DNA of 64,000 nt, from assembly GCA_963745765.1 (NCBI GenBank), contig CAVUYQ010000006.1, positions 1-64,000 on the forward strand, written 5' to 3'. Below, in pieces: positions 41,577 to 51,536 of this stretch (position 1 is its first letter; the number at the start of each line of letters is the position of its first letter). The DNA is from Ww85 sp963745765. Lineage in GTDB: Bacteria; Desulfobacterota; Desulfobulbia; Desulfobulbales; Desulfocapsaceae. The notes beneath the pieces are model-generated. The model had not been told where the DNA came from. It saw only the letters and a list, made by a program, of their open reading frames with translations, and ran no database searches. A program made the translations under genes and the position numbers.

Positions 41577-42761
41577 TCAACGATTTTTTTGCTCTTCCTG
41601 CAGTTTCGAAACGGGGTTAATCTTTACCTGATGTTTCACCGGGTCCTGGCGGAGACCGTTTTGCAATGGGGGAAAACCTGACAAGATGATGGCTTCCCCT
41701 TGATTGCGACGTTTATTCCTGAGCCAGACATAGACATGCCCAAGAGAGAGCAAAAGCACTACAACGGCAGCGCTCAGTTTCAGCCAATAAGGTAGAATCT
41801 CACGTACTTCAGAAATAACGGCCCGGGGTTCAACAGCGAGATAATCGTACAAAACATCGACACCAAGACCAAAAATAATAGAGACAACGGCAATACCGGC
41901 AAGATAACGAACCGTACCCATTTTGCCCAACAGCTGGATCAGAACGGAAAGAGATGTCATGTTTGTCGCCGGCCCTACCAGAAGAAATACCAGTACTGCT
42001 CCCGGACTCGCTCCTTTGAGCAGCAGAGCAGCGGCAATGGGAGTAGAAGCCGTGGCGCAAATATATATCGGCATACCGACCAGCAGCATTGCCAGCATCG
42101 ACACAAGACCGCCGCCCAGAATCATTTCCGATAAGGTGTCGGGTAGATAAACCGTAATCATTCCTGCCAAAAACAGCCCGGCAAAAAACCAGAAGACAAT
42201 TTCTCCCCAGACACTGACAAAAGCGTATCTCATCCCATCTAAGAATTTGCTGCCAAAAGAAGCGGAAGTTTGTCCGGAAGAGGTTACCGGTATGATATTC
42301 ACGGACTCGGCGAAAAAACCAGCCTTATCCTGATCGTCAGGCGGGGAAATACTATTTTCAATGAAACCGACCGTGACGCCGGACACAAAGGCAGCAAGCG
42401 GACGAGCCACCGTCATGATCGGATCGAGCAGTGCATAGGTGATAGCAATGGAATCTATACCGGATTCCGGGGTCGAGACAAGAAAAGAAGCGACAGCCCC
42501 TTTGTTTGCCCCCTGCTTCTTGAATGCTACTGCCGCCGGCAGTACGCCACAGGATCAGAGTGGAAGCGGTATGCCGAACAATGCCGCCTTGATAACCGAG
42601 AGATACTTCCCGTGACGCAGGTGACGGACAATAAGGTCCTGATTGATATATATCTTGATACATCCCGCCGCCGTTATACCAAGGAGGATATAGGGCGAGG
42701 AATCCAGAAGAATACGCCACATTTCCCGTACCACTTCAAACATACTAGACATCTGCTTCAC
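41577..42761 (-). CDS. SO_0444-type Cu/Zn efflux permease with in-frame UGA (candidate selenoprotein)
   Basis: This is a membrane permease of about 394 residues related to the DUF318/SO_0444 family. It reads MKQMSSMFEVVREMWRILL through codon 68 and continues in the same frame after a TGA at 42557-42555. The TGA falls inside GIPLPL-(TGA)-SCGVLPAA, where relatives have cysteine (PLPLCSCG), so the natural reading is selenocysteine at residue 69. The rest is intact: KKQGANKGAVASFLVSTPES, two blocks of four helices, and a second half repeating the topology. It overlaps the upstream ArsR gene by 17 bases and is probably controlled by it. A genuine nonsense mutation is the alternative. Confidence 0.75.
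42528..42544 (-). promoter_or_regulatory. candidate bacterial SECIS stem-loop
   Basis: Directly downstream of the in-frame UGA the transcript reads UACUGCC-GGC-GGCAGUA, a perfect 7-bp stem with a three-base loop starting GG. There are 17 nucleotides between the UGA and the loop. Known bacterial SECIS elements have a short upper stem, a G in the first two loop positions and about 16-37 nucleotides from UGA to the loop, so this fits. Two more pairs form below if one G is bulged. Confidence 0.55.
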
Positions 42762-43119
42762 CGTACTTCATCTCTTTAACATGCATACGGGCCACATCGA
42801 CCAACTGCATAACATGATCATCCACCAGCCGGTAATAGAGCACCTGGCCGTCTCTTCTGCTTTTCACCAGGTTTTTTGAGCGCAGTATTCTCATCTGGTG
42901 ACTGGCCGCGGATTCACTCACTCCCAGAAGCGCCGCCAGGTCACAAACGCACATTTCCCGACTCGCAAGCGCTATCACTATCTGCAATCGACCCGGATCA
43001 GCCAGGGCTTTAAAAAGTTCAGACTTCTCTTCTATTTCTGAATAGTCCTTTAAATCAATCCGGGCCTGGGCAACCACCTCGCCATGGATAATTCTTCTGT
43101 CACATTGATCTTTTGTCAT
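42745..43119 (-). CDS. ArsR/SmtB-family metal-sensing repressor
   Basis: This is a dimeric winged-helix repressor that leaves DNA on metal binding. The core reads LFKALADPGRLQIVIALASR, the CVCDLA sequence (a CxC metal-binding pair typical of ArsR/CadC types) and the recognition helix GVSESAASHQMRILRSKNLV. A C-terminal DDHVMQLVDVARMHVKEMKY could hold the alpha-5 type site (D, H, H, H). The start at 43119 (MTKDQ) is used because the open frame to 43149 runs through the palindromic operator. It is the first gene of a two-gene unit with the permease. Confidence 0.88.
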   Translation of the reverse strand: MTKDQCDRRIIHGEVVAQARIDLKDYSEIEEKSELFKALADPGRLQIVIALASREMCVCDLAALLGVSESAASHQMRILRSKNLVKSRRDGQVLYYRLVDDHVMQLVDVARMHVKEMKYGEADV

Positions 43120-43136
43120 AAGCTTTACCTTATATG

Positions 43137-43154
43137 AATATATGATCATATATT
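43137..43154. promoter_or_regulatory. palindromic ArsR-type operator
   Basis: AATATATGA-TCATATATT is a perfect 18-bp inverted repeat immediately upstream of the repressor start, AT-rich and of the form bound by SmtB/ArsR proteins. It sits in the divergent gap between this unit and rsmI. Confidence 0.7.
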
Positions 43155-43266
43155 AACTAATATCAAATAAAAATCAATAAAGCTAATGCATTTTTGCAAC
43201 TGATTGTCCATAATGGATGAAGGCTCAGCTGCGTTACTCTTATCAACTCAAATCTCCTGTCAACCT

Positions 43267-44112
43267 ATGCCCGGATCACTTTACGTTGTCGCCACACCCA
43301 TCGGTAACCTCGAGGACATGACCTATCGCGCAGTCCGGATACTTGGGGAAGTCGACCTCATAGCTGCAGAAGATACCAGGCATACCAGAAAGCTGTTGAA
43401 CCATTTCCAGATAAACACCCCGCTTATCAGTTACTACCGGGAAAAGGAATTTCAGCGCTCTGAAACGCTCGTTGCCAGGATGCTGGCGGGAGAAAACGTC
43501 GCTCTGGTCAGTGACGCCGGAACACCGGGCATTTCCGACCCGGGGTCCATACTGGTGCAGAGATCCCGCACTGCCGGACTGGCTGTTATTCCCATTCCCG
43601 GTCCTTCGGCATTAAGTGCAGCCGTGAGTTGTGCCGGTCTTGAACCCGGCTCATTTATCTTCATCGGTTTCGCACCGGGGAGGTCAGCCCAGCGCAAACA
43701 ACTGCTGCAATCGCTTACGGACTCGATCTACCCTCTCGTTTTCTATGAATCACCTCACCGTATTCAGCGCTTCATCAAAAGTGCCGAAGAGCTGCTGGGC
43801 GACAGGAAGGTCCTCTGGGCGCGCGAAATAAGCAAAAAATTTGAAGATATCCAGGAAACATCATTGAGCACCCTTGCCGCGTCAATCGATGATGAAAAGA
43901 TTCGAGGAGAACTGGTGATCATTATTCATCCAGGCTCACCGGTTGTCCCCGGAGGTGAGAGCATCGAGGAGATCCTGCACTGGTATCAGGCAAACAGTGA
44001 ACTCTCGATGAAAGATGTATGCAAAAAGGTCTCTTCCGATATGGGTGTCTCCCGTTCCAACGTGTATCAGCGGGCACTGGCAATATGGGACAAGGTTAAC
44101 CTCAACGATTAA
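43267..44112 (+). CDS. rsmI: 16S rRNA (cytidine1402-2'-O)-methyltransferase
   Basis: RsmI methylates the 2'-hydroxyl of C1402 in the decoding centre of 16S rRNA. Signature segments: LYVVATPIGNLEDMTYRAVR, IAAEDTRHTRKLLNHF, VALVSDAGTPGISDPG and PIPGPSALSAAVSCAGL. The start at ATG 43267 gives the conserved N-terminus MPGSLYVV; the open frame to 43204 adds a poorly conserved leader. Length is 281 residues. The next gene starts 14 bases after the stop. Confidence 0.94.
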   Translation: MPGSLYVVATPIGNLEDMTYRAVRILGEVDLIAAEDTRHTRKLLNHFQINTPLISYYREKEFQRSETLVARMLAGENVALVSDAGTPGISDPGSILVQRSRTAGLAVIPIPGPSALSAAVSCAGLEPGSFIFIGFAPGRSAQRKQLLQSLTDSIYPLVFYESPHRIQRFIKSAEELLGDRKVLWAREISKKFEDIQETSLSTLAASIDDEKIRGELVIIIHPGSPVVPGGESIEEILHWYQANSELSMKDVCKKVSSDMGVSRSNVYQRALAIWDKVNLND

Positions 44113-44125
44113 TTATTTAACGGCC

Positions 44126-45730
44126 ATGAGAACATGTATTTCTCCTACCGGTGCGTTTCGCTACGGTATTCACAAACCCTCCTACACGGTACGTAATCTT
44201 CGGCAGGAAACAAGAATCGAAGAACTCGGTCGCGATCAATCGGGCAACCCGGTATTGAACGAGCTCAATTTTCCGGCAGCTGAGGTAGCGGTCCCTGAAG
44301 CAGACTGGATATATGAAATTTCAAACCCGTTTCCCTTTCGCGGTGCCACCTTCATTGGCAAAGCGTGGGCTGATCGCAATGGCTCAGATATCGAGCGCAT
44401 CAGGCTCCCCTCCGGTTCCATGCTCTCTTTTACAAAAATCCTGGCGTCCAGAAATATCAGCCCGGACCTTATCGATGCCCTCCCCCGCCCCCTGCTTCTC
44501 AGCCTGGCAACCAGTTCAACGGATCCGGATGATCTTGTATCAGTGGCCCATTGCTGCTGCACCTTTACGAGCAGCGGCCAGGATGAGGAAGTTGCTCTGC
44601 GGTACATCAGCGATGCATGCGGTCACAGCCGGCCGGATATTACCGATCATGAACTTTTTGAAGCGCTAGCCAATAATCCCGCCTTACCGGCCCCCTACAA
44701 GATAGCCATGGTGATTCGTCCCGGAGCCCAGGGAGGCAGCGAAATAGTCGGCGATTATCATAACAATACCCACGTTTATGAGTATCTCAGGAAAAACTCC
44801 TACATAGCCGGCGGACACTACGCAGCCAACATGTCAGATGATGCAATCCGTTATGACATTGACAGCCTGCATCTCTCCGACATGACAGGTTTGCGGCACC
44901 TTTATTATCAACGGACCTACGTCCGCATGGCAGATCTGCTTGGCATTGCCCTGCCCTCTCTTCCGTTATCGCCTGAGGACCTTGAGGCCATAAGATTCTC
45001 GATCCTTCAGAACCCCGGCTTTTACACTGCCGCTTGTGATGCAACGCTCTGGGGTTGGAATTTCGGTTTTGACTTTGCATCCACCGGCTACCGGCTGCAT
45101 GCCTCGCACCAGCAGATCCACCAGCAATACGCACTCATCCCTGCTGAAATCTCCACCTGTCATAACGGCCGGGAAGAATCCCTGAACGGTTTTCAACCCT
45201 TTTCTGCCGGGGATATGGTTTCAGAAGTTGTCGAGCATTACCGCCGGCTCTATAAAAGCAGTTTCTTTACTGACTATCTCCGCGCTATCGAGAACAACAC
45301 CCGTATGGACGGCAGGACTGATCGTGAACAAAGTCTTGTCGTCTGGCAGGATGATCGGGTTATTCTCTTTGTGCCAAAGGCGCAGACTTCGCAATGGGAG
45401 TTGCAGATCATGACCAGGCCGGACAACCTGCAAAAATGGCCGGGCACTATTATCGAAACGGACCTTGCCACCAGAAAATCTCTCGACAAAGCCCTGCTGA
45501 AGGGTCAGCAGGCCCTTGCCGGAAGAGGTGCACGGATGGTTACAACCATAGAGTTATCCAAACGCTTCTCCTCTGCAGAAACGGCCCAGCCGCTGATCTA
45601 CTCACTGATACCGAAAATTCCTCAATCGCCCGGTGCCTTCAGTGAAAATCAGCTGCGTTTTATCAATGGCCATTATCCGGAAGATTTTGCCACGGCGTGC
45701 CGGCAGAGCCTTCAGGAAAAAAGTGAATAA
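44126..45730 (+). CDS. uncharacterised protein with a GalT/HIT-like histidine motif
   Basis: I do not recognise a named family. The 534-residue protein has RLHASHQQIHQQYAL at residues 325-340 (H328, H332, Q334), which recalls the H-x-H-x-Q active site of galactose-1-phosphate uridylyltransferase and Ap4A phosphorylase relatives. A later VILFVPKAQTSQWELQIMTR looks like the second-half strand and WE pair of GalT folds. It starts ISPTGAFRYGIHKPSYTVRN. No signal peptide or membrane helix is visible, so it is probably cytoplasmic. It is 14 bases after rsmI and likely co-transcribed. A nucleotidyl or phosphoryl transferase role is a guess. Confidence 0.45.
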   Translation: MRTCISPTGAFRYGIHKPSYTVRNLRQETRIEELGRDQSGNPVLNELNFPAAEVAVPEADWIYEISNPFPFRGATFIGKAWADRNGSDIERIRLPSGSMLSFTKILASRNISPDLIDALPRPLLLSLATSSTDPDDLVSVAHCCCTFTSSGQDEEVALRYISDACGHSRPDITDHELFEALANNPALPAPYKIAMVIRPGAQGGSEIVGDYHNNTHVYEYLRKNSYIAGGHYAANMSDDAIRYDIDSLHLSDMTGLRHLYYQRTYVRMADLLGIALPSLPLSPEDLEAIRFSILQNPGFYTAACDATLWGWNFGFDFASTGYRLHASHQQIHQQYALIPAEISTCHNGREESLNGFQPFSAGDMVSEVVEHYRRLYKSSFFTDYLRAIENNTRMDGRTDREQSLVVWQDDRVILFVPKAQTSQWELQIMTRPDNLQKWPGTIIETDLATRKSLDKALLKGQQALAGRGARMVTTIELSKRFSSAETAQPLIYSLIPKIPQSPGAFSENQLRFINGHYPEDFATACRQSLQEKSE

Positions 45731-45913
45731 CGCAGAACAGGAAGTCCTCCCGACATGTTCCCTCAGGACAACGTCTGAGCATAACTGTTGAGATTACAGT
45801 CAGGTGATTGCATCCTGTGCCATTCCGGTGTTTTCCTGCTTACGGCAGCAACTTCAAGCAGTGCAGGTTTCAGTGACAGATTGCTAGAGGAAATAGCTGC
45901 ACCTGCGCCTCAA

Positions 45914-45960
45914 CAAAAAATGAGTCCTGCTGCTTGCAAGCGTCCTGACGATCATTTTTT
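45914..45960 (+). terminator. stem-loop with T run upstream of trpB
   Basis: AAAAAATGA pairs with TCATTTTTT around an inner palindrome GCTTGCAAGC. It probably ends the transcript of the preceding gene, or may act as an attenuator ahead of trpB; I see no leader peptide rich in tryptophan. The rest of 45731-46077 shows no supported gene. Confidence 0.45.
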
Positions 45961-46077
45961 TATTGACCTGCCTATATCTCAACTGGCAGGTCGGGGTGAT
46001 ATGGCTTATTATCATTCTGGTCGAATCAACCTGAAAGATTAACAGGCAGTCCATCTGTCTGAAATTTGGAGTTCAAG

Positions 46078-47308
46078 ATGAGCATAAAGAAGTATTACGG
46101 CAACTGGGGCGGCAGCTTTATCCCCGAAGTTCTTCACGAGACATTCCGGGAACTGGAAAAAGCCTTTGAGCAGGTCAGAAATGATCCTGATTTCTGGCAG
46201 GAATACCTGACCCTGATGTCTACCTATTCATGCCGCCCGACCCCGCTGACACATGCCGAGAATCTCTCGAAACACTTTGGGGGAGCCCAGATCTATATAA
46301 AACGCGAGGATCTGAACCATACCGGCGCACACAAGGCCAATAACGTCATGGGCCAGGGACTGCTGGTCAAGCGCATGGGAAAGACCAGGGTAATCGCGGA
46401 AACAGGAGCAGGTCAGCATGGCGTGGCGACTGCCACCATGGCCGCAAAATTTGGCCTGGAATGTACCATCTACATGGGCGAGGAAGATGTTCTTCGACAG
46501 CGCCCCAATGTTTTCTGGATGGAGAAGATGGGGGCAACCGTCATTCCTGTCCGCGACGGTTCCCGTACCCTGAAGGATGCTATCAACGAGTCTTTTCGAG
46601 ACTGGGTGACCAACATGGATACCACTCATTATGTCCTCGGTACAGCCTGCGGTCCGGCACCCTTTCCCGAAATGGTATCCTGGTTCCAGTCAATTATCGG
46701 CATTGAGGCAGCTAAGCAGATAGTACACCAGCACGGACGGATGCCGGCCCGGATCTACGCCTGTGTGGGCGGCGGATCTAACTCTCTCGGCATATTCCAG
46801 CGTTTTCTCGGGGAAGACCAGGTCGAACTTATCGGCGTCGAGGCGGGAGGCCATGGACTGGAAAGCGGTCAGCATGCTTCCAGGCTTTGCGGAAACGATG
46901 CTTCAGCCGGGGTTGCGCAGGGTTACAAAACCATGTTTTTGCAGAATTCCGATGGCCAGATGCTTGACACCCATTCTGTCTCGGCAGGACTGGATTACAT
47001 AGGCGTATCGCCAATTCTCGCCGACCTCTGGGAAAAGAAACGTGTCAGGTTTGCAGCGGCTACCGATATCGAGGTCATGCAGGCACTTGATCTGACCATG
47101 AAAAGAGAAGGTATCATTCCGGCCCTTGAATCGGCCCACGCCTTCGTGCAGGCCTTCAAAGAGGTAGCCGGAATTATCAGCCGGAGATGCAGTGATCATC
47201 AATATGTCAGGTCGTGGCGACAAGGATATCTTTACCATCGCCCATGCCTTCGATGATCCTTCCTGGAAACAGTTTATCATTGAACGCGGCAGGCAGTACA
47301 GCAAGTAA
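46078..47308 (+). CDS. trpB: tryptophan synthase beta subunit (frameshift near the C-terminus)
   Basis: TrpB condenses indole with serine using pyridoxal phosphate. The cofactor lysine is in HTGAHKANNVMGQGLL, the phosphate-binding loop is CVGGGSNSLGIFQRF, and AETGAGQHGVATATMAAKFG matches the TrpB1 type. The frame breaks near 47175-47195; the next frame gives the proper ending INMSGRGDKDIFTIAHAFDD to IERGRQYSK, stopping at TAA 47306-47308. The corrected length is about 409 residues. One extra base explains it, so the gene is probably functional. Confidence 0.92.
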
Positions 47309-47348
47309 CCTAACGACGATAGCCCGGCCGGCAAGTATGGAGACACCA

Positions 47349-48126
47349 ATGCAACTTGAGCAGATTCTCAGAACAAGACTTAAAGAAAAAGATATTTTAT
47401 TAATGACGCATATCGTCCTTGGCTACCCGTCCTTTGAGGCAAATCGACAGGTCATCAGGCAGATGGTTGAAAACGGGGTGGATTGTATCGAGATGCAAAT
47501 TCCCTTTTCCGAACCGATGGCCGACGGCCCGGTAATTCTCAAGGCCAACCAGGACAGCATCACCGGCTGGTACCACCATTGCCGATTGTCTTGCCTTTGG
47601 TGCGGAGATGAGTGCGGCCCACGACATACCGTTTCTCTATATGACTTACTATAATATTGTCTTTAAATACGGAGAGAGGGAGTTTCTCAAGCGAGGCCGG
47701 GAAGCGGGGATCAAGGGCATAATCATCCCCGATCTGCCGCCCGAGGAAGGAGCTGATTTCTGTGAGACAGCGAAAACACATGACATTGCCCCCATTCTCA
47801 TTTATGCACCGACAACACTTGATGATCGGATGCGAGAACTTGACAGCTACGGAGCCGGCTTCATCTATTGCACCGCCCGGCGGGGCGTGACTGGAAAACA
47901 TTCAGAACTCGGCACCGATTTCAGCTCCTATCTCGACCGCTGCCGCACCTCAACTTCACTGCCGATTGCCGTCGGTTTCGGCATCCAGAGCCGGGCAGAC
48001 ATCGCGGAACTTATCGGCAAGGCAGACATGGCTGTCATCGGTTCACAGACTATCAAGCTTGTTGATGAAAAGGGCGCCGACGCCGTCGGACCTTTTATCA
48101 AGTCCCTGCTGGAAAAGCGACCATGA
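47349..48126 (+). CDS. trpA: tryptophan synthase alpha subunit (one frameshift)
   Basis: TrpA cleaves indole-3-glycerol phosphate to indole for TrpB. The catalytic glutamate is in CIEMQIPFSEPMADGPV and the aspartate region in GIIIPDLPPEEGADF; the phosphate site lies around VGFGIQSRADIAELI. The frame changes near 47570 (TGGTACC); the protein resumes as GTTIADCLAFGAEMSAAHDI. Corrected length is about 259 residues. It is paired with trpB 40 bases upstream; its stop overlaps the pepF start. Other trp genes are not in the window. Confidence 0.92.
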
Positions 48127-49906
48127 CCGATTCGAAACAGCTTAATCAGGAACTGGGTACCGAAACAATTCTCTGGAAACTGGATGATCTCTATGCTTCT
48201 CCGGAGTGCGAGTCGTTTAGCGATGATTCACGATGGTGCCGGGACCAGGCACCGATTCTGGAAGAAGAATATCACAACCGTATTGCAGCCTTATCTGCCG
48301 CCGATCTCCTTGCCTTGGTCAGTCGTCTTGAAGCGCTCGAGTGTCGCCTGGGAAAGCTGCAGACCTATTCGTTTCTATTTTTTACCACCCAGATTGACAA
48401 CGAAGCGGCGGGAGCGCTCTATCAGCAGGTCCATGAACTGGCCAATGATTGTCACAAACAGATGGTCTTCTTCGAACTGGAATGGAACGCTCTTGGCGAA
48501 GAAAAAGCTGCAGATCTGCTCCGGGACGGAACCCTTCTTCCTTATAAGTATTATCTCTCATCCCTGCGTCGATACCATCCTCATCAATTGCCTGAGACGG
48601 AAGAAAAATTGTTGATAGAACTAAAATCCACCGGTCGAAAAAGCTGGACAACACTGTTTGAGAAGGTGATCGGCAATATTCGCTTTGGTGCAGCCAAACG
48701 CACCGAGGAAGAAGTGCTCAGCGATCTCTACCACACCGACCGTAGCATCCGTAAACAGGCTGCAGACGAACTGACGGAAGGACTGGGAAGCCAGGGACAT
48801 ATTCTCACCCACATCTATAACACGCTGGCTGCGGAAAAGATGGTGAGCGACCGATTGCGTTCCTATCGATACTGGGTCAGCTCGATGAATCTTGACAACC
48901 AGATTGCTGACAATACCGTCGAAGCCCTCATCGGTGCCGTTACCTCACGCTACGATATCGTCAACCGCTATTACCAATTGAAAGGATCTCTTCTCGGCCT
49001 TGACACCCTCTATGACTACGACCGCTATGCCCCGCTTCCGAACCTGCCGACAGCAAAGATTGACTGGAAAAGCTGCAGGGAGATAATCATCAGTTCTTTT
49101 GCTGATTTTTCTGAAGAGCTTGCTGCCGCAGCAGAGCAGTTTTTTGTGAAATCATGGATTCATGCCCCCGTATGGCAGGGAAAACGGGGCGGAGCATTTG
49201 CCCACCCCTGTGTACCGGAAGTCCATCCCTACCTGATGGTCAATTATACCGGTACGCTCCGTGACATTTCCACCGTCGCGCATGAACTCGGCCACGGCGT
49301 ACACCAGGTTCTTGCCTCCAAGAAAGGCTACTTCAATAGTGAAACACCGCTGACGCTGGCTGAAACCGCTTCAGTCTTTGCCGAATTCCTGGTATTCAAA
49401 GCCCAGCTGAAGTTGCTTGATAACCCTGAAGAAAAACGAGCATTTATCTGCCAGAAACTGGAATCGATCTTCGCTACCGTGTTCCGCCAGGTAGCCATGA
49501 ACCGTTTCGAGAAACTGATGCATGAAGGGAGACGAAACCGGGGTGAATTAAGCAGTGATGATTTAAACTCATTCTGGATGCAGACACAGCAGGAAATGTT
49601 TGGCGACTCCGTAGTGCTGCGGGAAGATTATCGAATCTGGTGGAGTTATATCCCCCACTTTCTCAATGTTCCCGGCTACGTTTATTCCTATGCCTTTGGC
49701 GAGCTGCTGGTTCTCGCCCTTTATGGCATATATCAGCAGGAAGGAGAGTCATTTGTTGAAAAATACTTTGCCTTACTTGCGGCCGGCGGGTCGGCATCAC
49801 CCTCGACCTGCTCAGACCGTTTGGCATTGATCTTAACGATCCCTCTTTCTGGCACCAGGGACTCAGCGTCATAGATGCGATACTTGCAGAGGTGGAAAAC
49901 AGCTGA
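48123..49906 (+). CDS. pepF: M3-family oligoendopeptidase F (frameshift near the C-terminus)
   Basis: This is a cytoplasmic zinc oligopeptidase of the PepF branch. The HEXXH zinc site is HELGH in STVAHELGHGVHQVLA, and the third ligand glutamate lies in TLAETASVFAEFLVF. The N-terminal helical domain fits the family. Near 49800 one base seems to be missing: the next frame gives LDLLRPFGIDLNDPSFWHQG, then LAEVENS, ending at TGA 49904-49906. The corrected length is about 595 residues, normal for the family. Confidence 0.9.
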
Positions 49907-49975
49907 TTGCCTGCTCCGCACATCACGATGGAATAACATCCGCACACAACTCGCAGCTTCTCGTGCAGAAAGGGT

Positions 49976-51388
49976 TTACTTGTTTCGTCGCCAGTGCGGG
50001 TGGGTAATACCCCATTTACGTATTTTGTAGTTCAACGCCCGGGGGCTGATACCGAGCTTTAACGCGGCATTTTTCTGAACCCAGAGACATTCCTCAAGTA
50101 CCTTGACAATCAGGTCTTTTTCGTGGCCGGCCAGTGAACCGCTGTTCTCGGAATAGATATAGTCACTGCGCCTTCTTTTACTGGTAACGATTTTCAGCGA
50201 ACTGTCGCTATTGTTACGTCGCGGCGGCAAGGCCAGATTGGCCATATTTATTTGATCACTTTCCTCAAGAATCACTGCACGCTCAATAGTATTAGCCAGC
50301 TGCCGTATATTCCCCGGCCAATCATAATGCAGGATTGCAGCCCTCGCTGCATCGCTGAATCCTGAAATATTCCGGCTCACCGATTTACAATACCTGGCCA
50401 GCAGACGATCGGCCAGCGGCATGATACATTCCTGTCGCTCCTTCAGCGCCGGCAGCTGAACCGGTAGAACATTGATCCGGTAATAAAGATCCTCTCGAAA
50501 CTTGCCATTCTCAACCTGTCTTATCAGATCTTTGTTTGTGGCGGCTATGATTCTGACGTCTGTATAGACCGTCTTACTGCCACCGATTCTTTCGAAAGAT
50601 TTTTCCTCGAGTACCCGCAGGAGCTTGGATTGCACACTCATGCCGATGTCGCCGATCTCATCAAGAAATATGGTGCCTCCGACAGCTTGTTCGAACCTTC
50701 CGATCCGCTGTTTTTCGGCTCCTGAGAAAGCATCGATCTCATGGCCGAACAACTCTGATTCAAGAAGCTGATCCGGTATATTGGCGCAGTTAATTTTTAC
50801 AAAGGGCTTCTTTCTTCGGGGCGAATTAAAATGAACGGTACCGGAAAGAAAACTTTTGCCGGTGCCGGTATCTCCGGTAAGAAGAATAGTGGAATCAGTC
50901 CGGGCAAACTTCTTTAGAGACTTAAGGACAACTTTCATCCGCACGCTGCTGGCAATAACTCGATTAAAATCATAGACGATATCCTGGCGATGGCGAAGAT
51001 AATCGATTTCATGACGCTGGTTGCGCAGTTCAATTGCGCGCTCGATTGCCATGATGAATCGTTCACGGGAAAGTGGATGGACAAGAAAATCACAGGCACC
51101 GATGTTCATCGCCTTAACCACCAACTCAGCTCGCTCGTTGGCGCTGGTGACAACAACAGGAGTATAAGGACTTTTCCTGGTGGTCGTTTCAAGGAGTTTC
51201 ATACGTGAACTATCCAGCCCGTCAACACCGAGCAGGACCAGATCAAACTGCCTGCTTCCCATCTTGTCCTGAAATTCCTCTTCACTGTTCGTCACCGTCA
51301 GGGTATATGTCTCATTCAGGGCTTCGGTGATCAACGAAGAACTGCCCGAGCAGGAGTCATACATGAGAATGGTTTCTCTATCTGACAC
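49976..51388 (-). CDS. sigma-54-dependent regulator with degenerate receiver domain
   Basis: An N-terminal receiver-like domain (residues 5-125) is followed by an AAA+ sigma-54 activation domain (Walker A GDTGTGKS, Walker B GGTIFLDEIGD, GAFTGA loop as DAFSGA in ELFGHEIDAFSGAEK) and a Fis-type helix-turn-helix (NAALKLGISPRALNYKIRKW). In the receiver the usual acidic pair is YDS, the phospho-acceptor aspartate is replaced (LVLLGVDG, glycine at residue 54) and the lysine motif reads HPLSRE. It therefore probably does not accept phosphate the standard way. No kinase gene is adjacent. Length is 470 residues. Confidence 0.85.
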   Translation of the reverse strand: MSDRETILMYDSCSGSSSLITEALNETYTLTVTNSEEEFQDKMGSRQFDLVLLGVDGLDSSRMKLLETTTRKSPYTPVVVTSANERAELVVKAMNIGACDFLVHPLSRERFIMAIERAIELRNQRHEIDYLRHRQDIVYDFNRVIASSVRMKVVLKSLKKFARTDSTILLTGDTGTGKSFLSGTVHFNSPRRKKPFVKINCANIPDQLLESELFGHEIDAFSGAEKQRIGRFEQAVGGTIFLDEIGDIGMSVQSKLLRVLEEKSFERIGGSKTVYTDVRIIAATNKDLIRQVENGKFREDLYYRINVLPVQLPALKERQECIMPLADRLLARYCKSVSRNISGFSDAARAAILHYDWPGNIRQLANTIERAVILEESDQINMANLALPPRRNNSDSSLKIVTSKRRRSDYIYSENSGSLAGHEKDLIVKVLEECLWVQKNAALKLGISPRALNYKIRKWGITHPHWRRNK

Positions 51389-51536
51389 TACACCACCGTA
51401 TCTGTTATTTCATAATCGTAATTACCCATGACCCTTTATACGTAAGTAGAAATAAAATTGCAAACAAAATTCTACGTTTACCTTAATAGCGAGCGAAGCG
51501 GGAAAAGACGTAAACCATTTAACTATATGTATATAC

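Noticed and set aside
45788..46042. 84-residue frame upstream of trpB
   Set aside because: Contains a terminator-like stem, lacks a ribosome site and shows no family resemblance.
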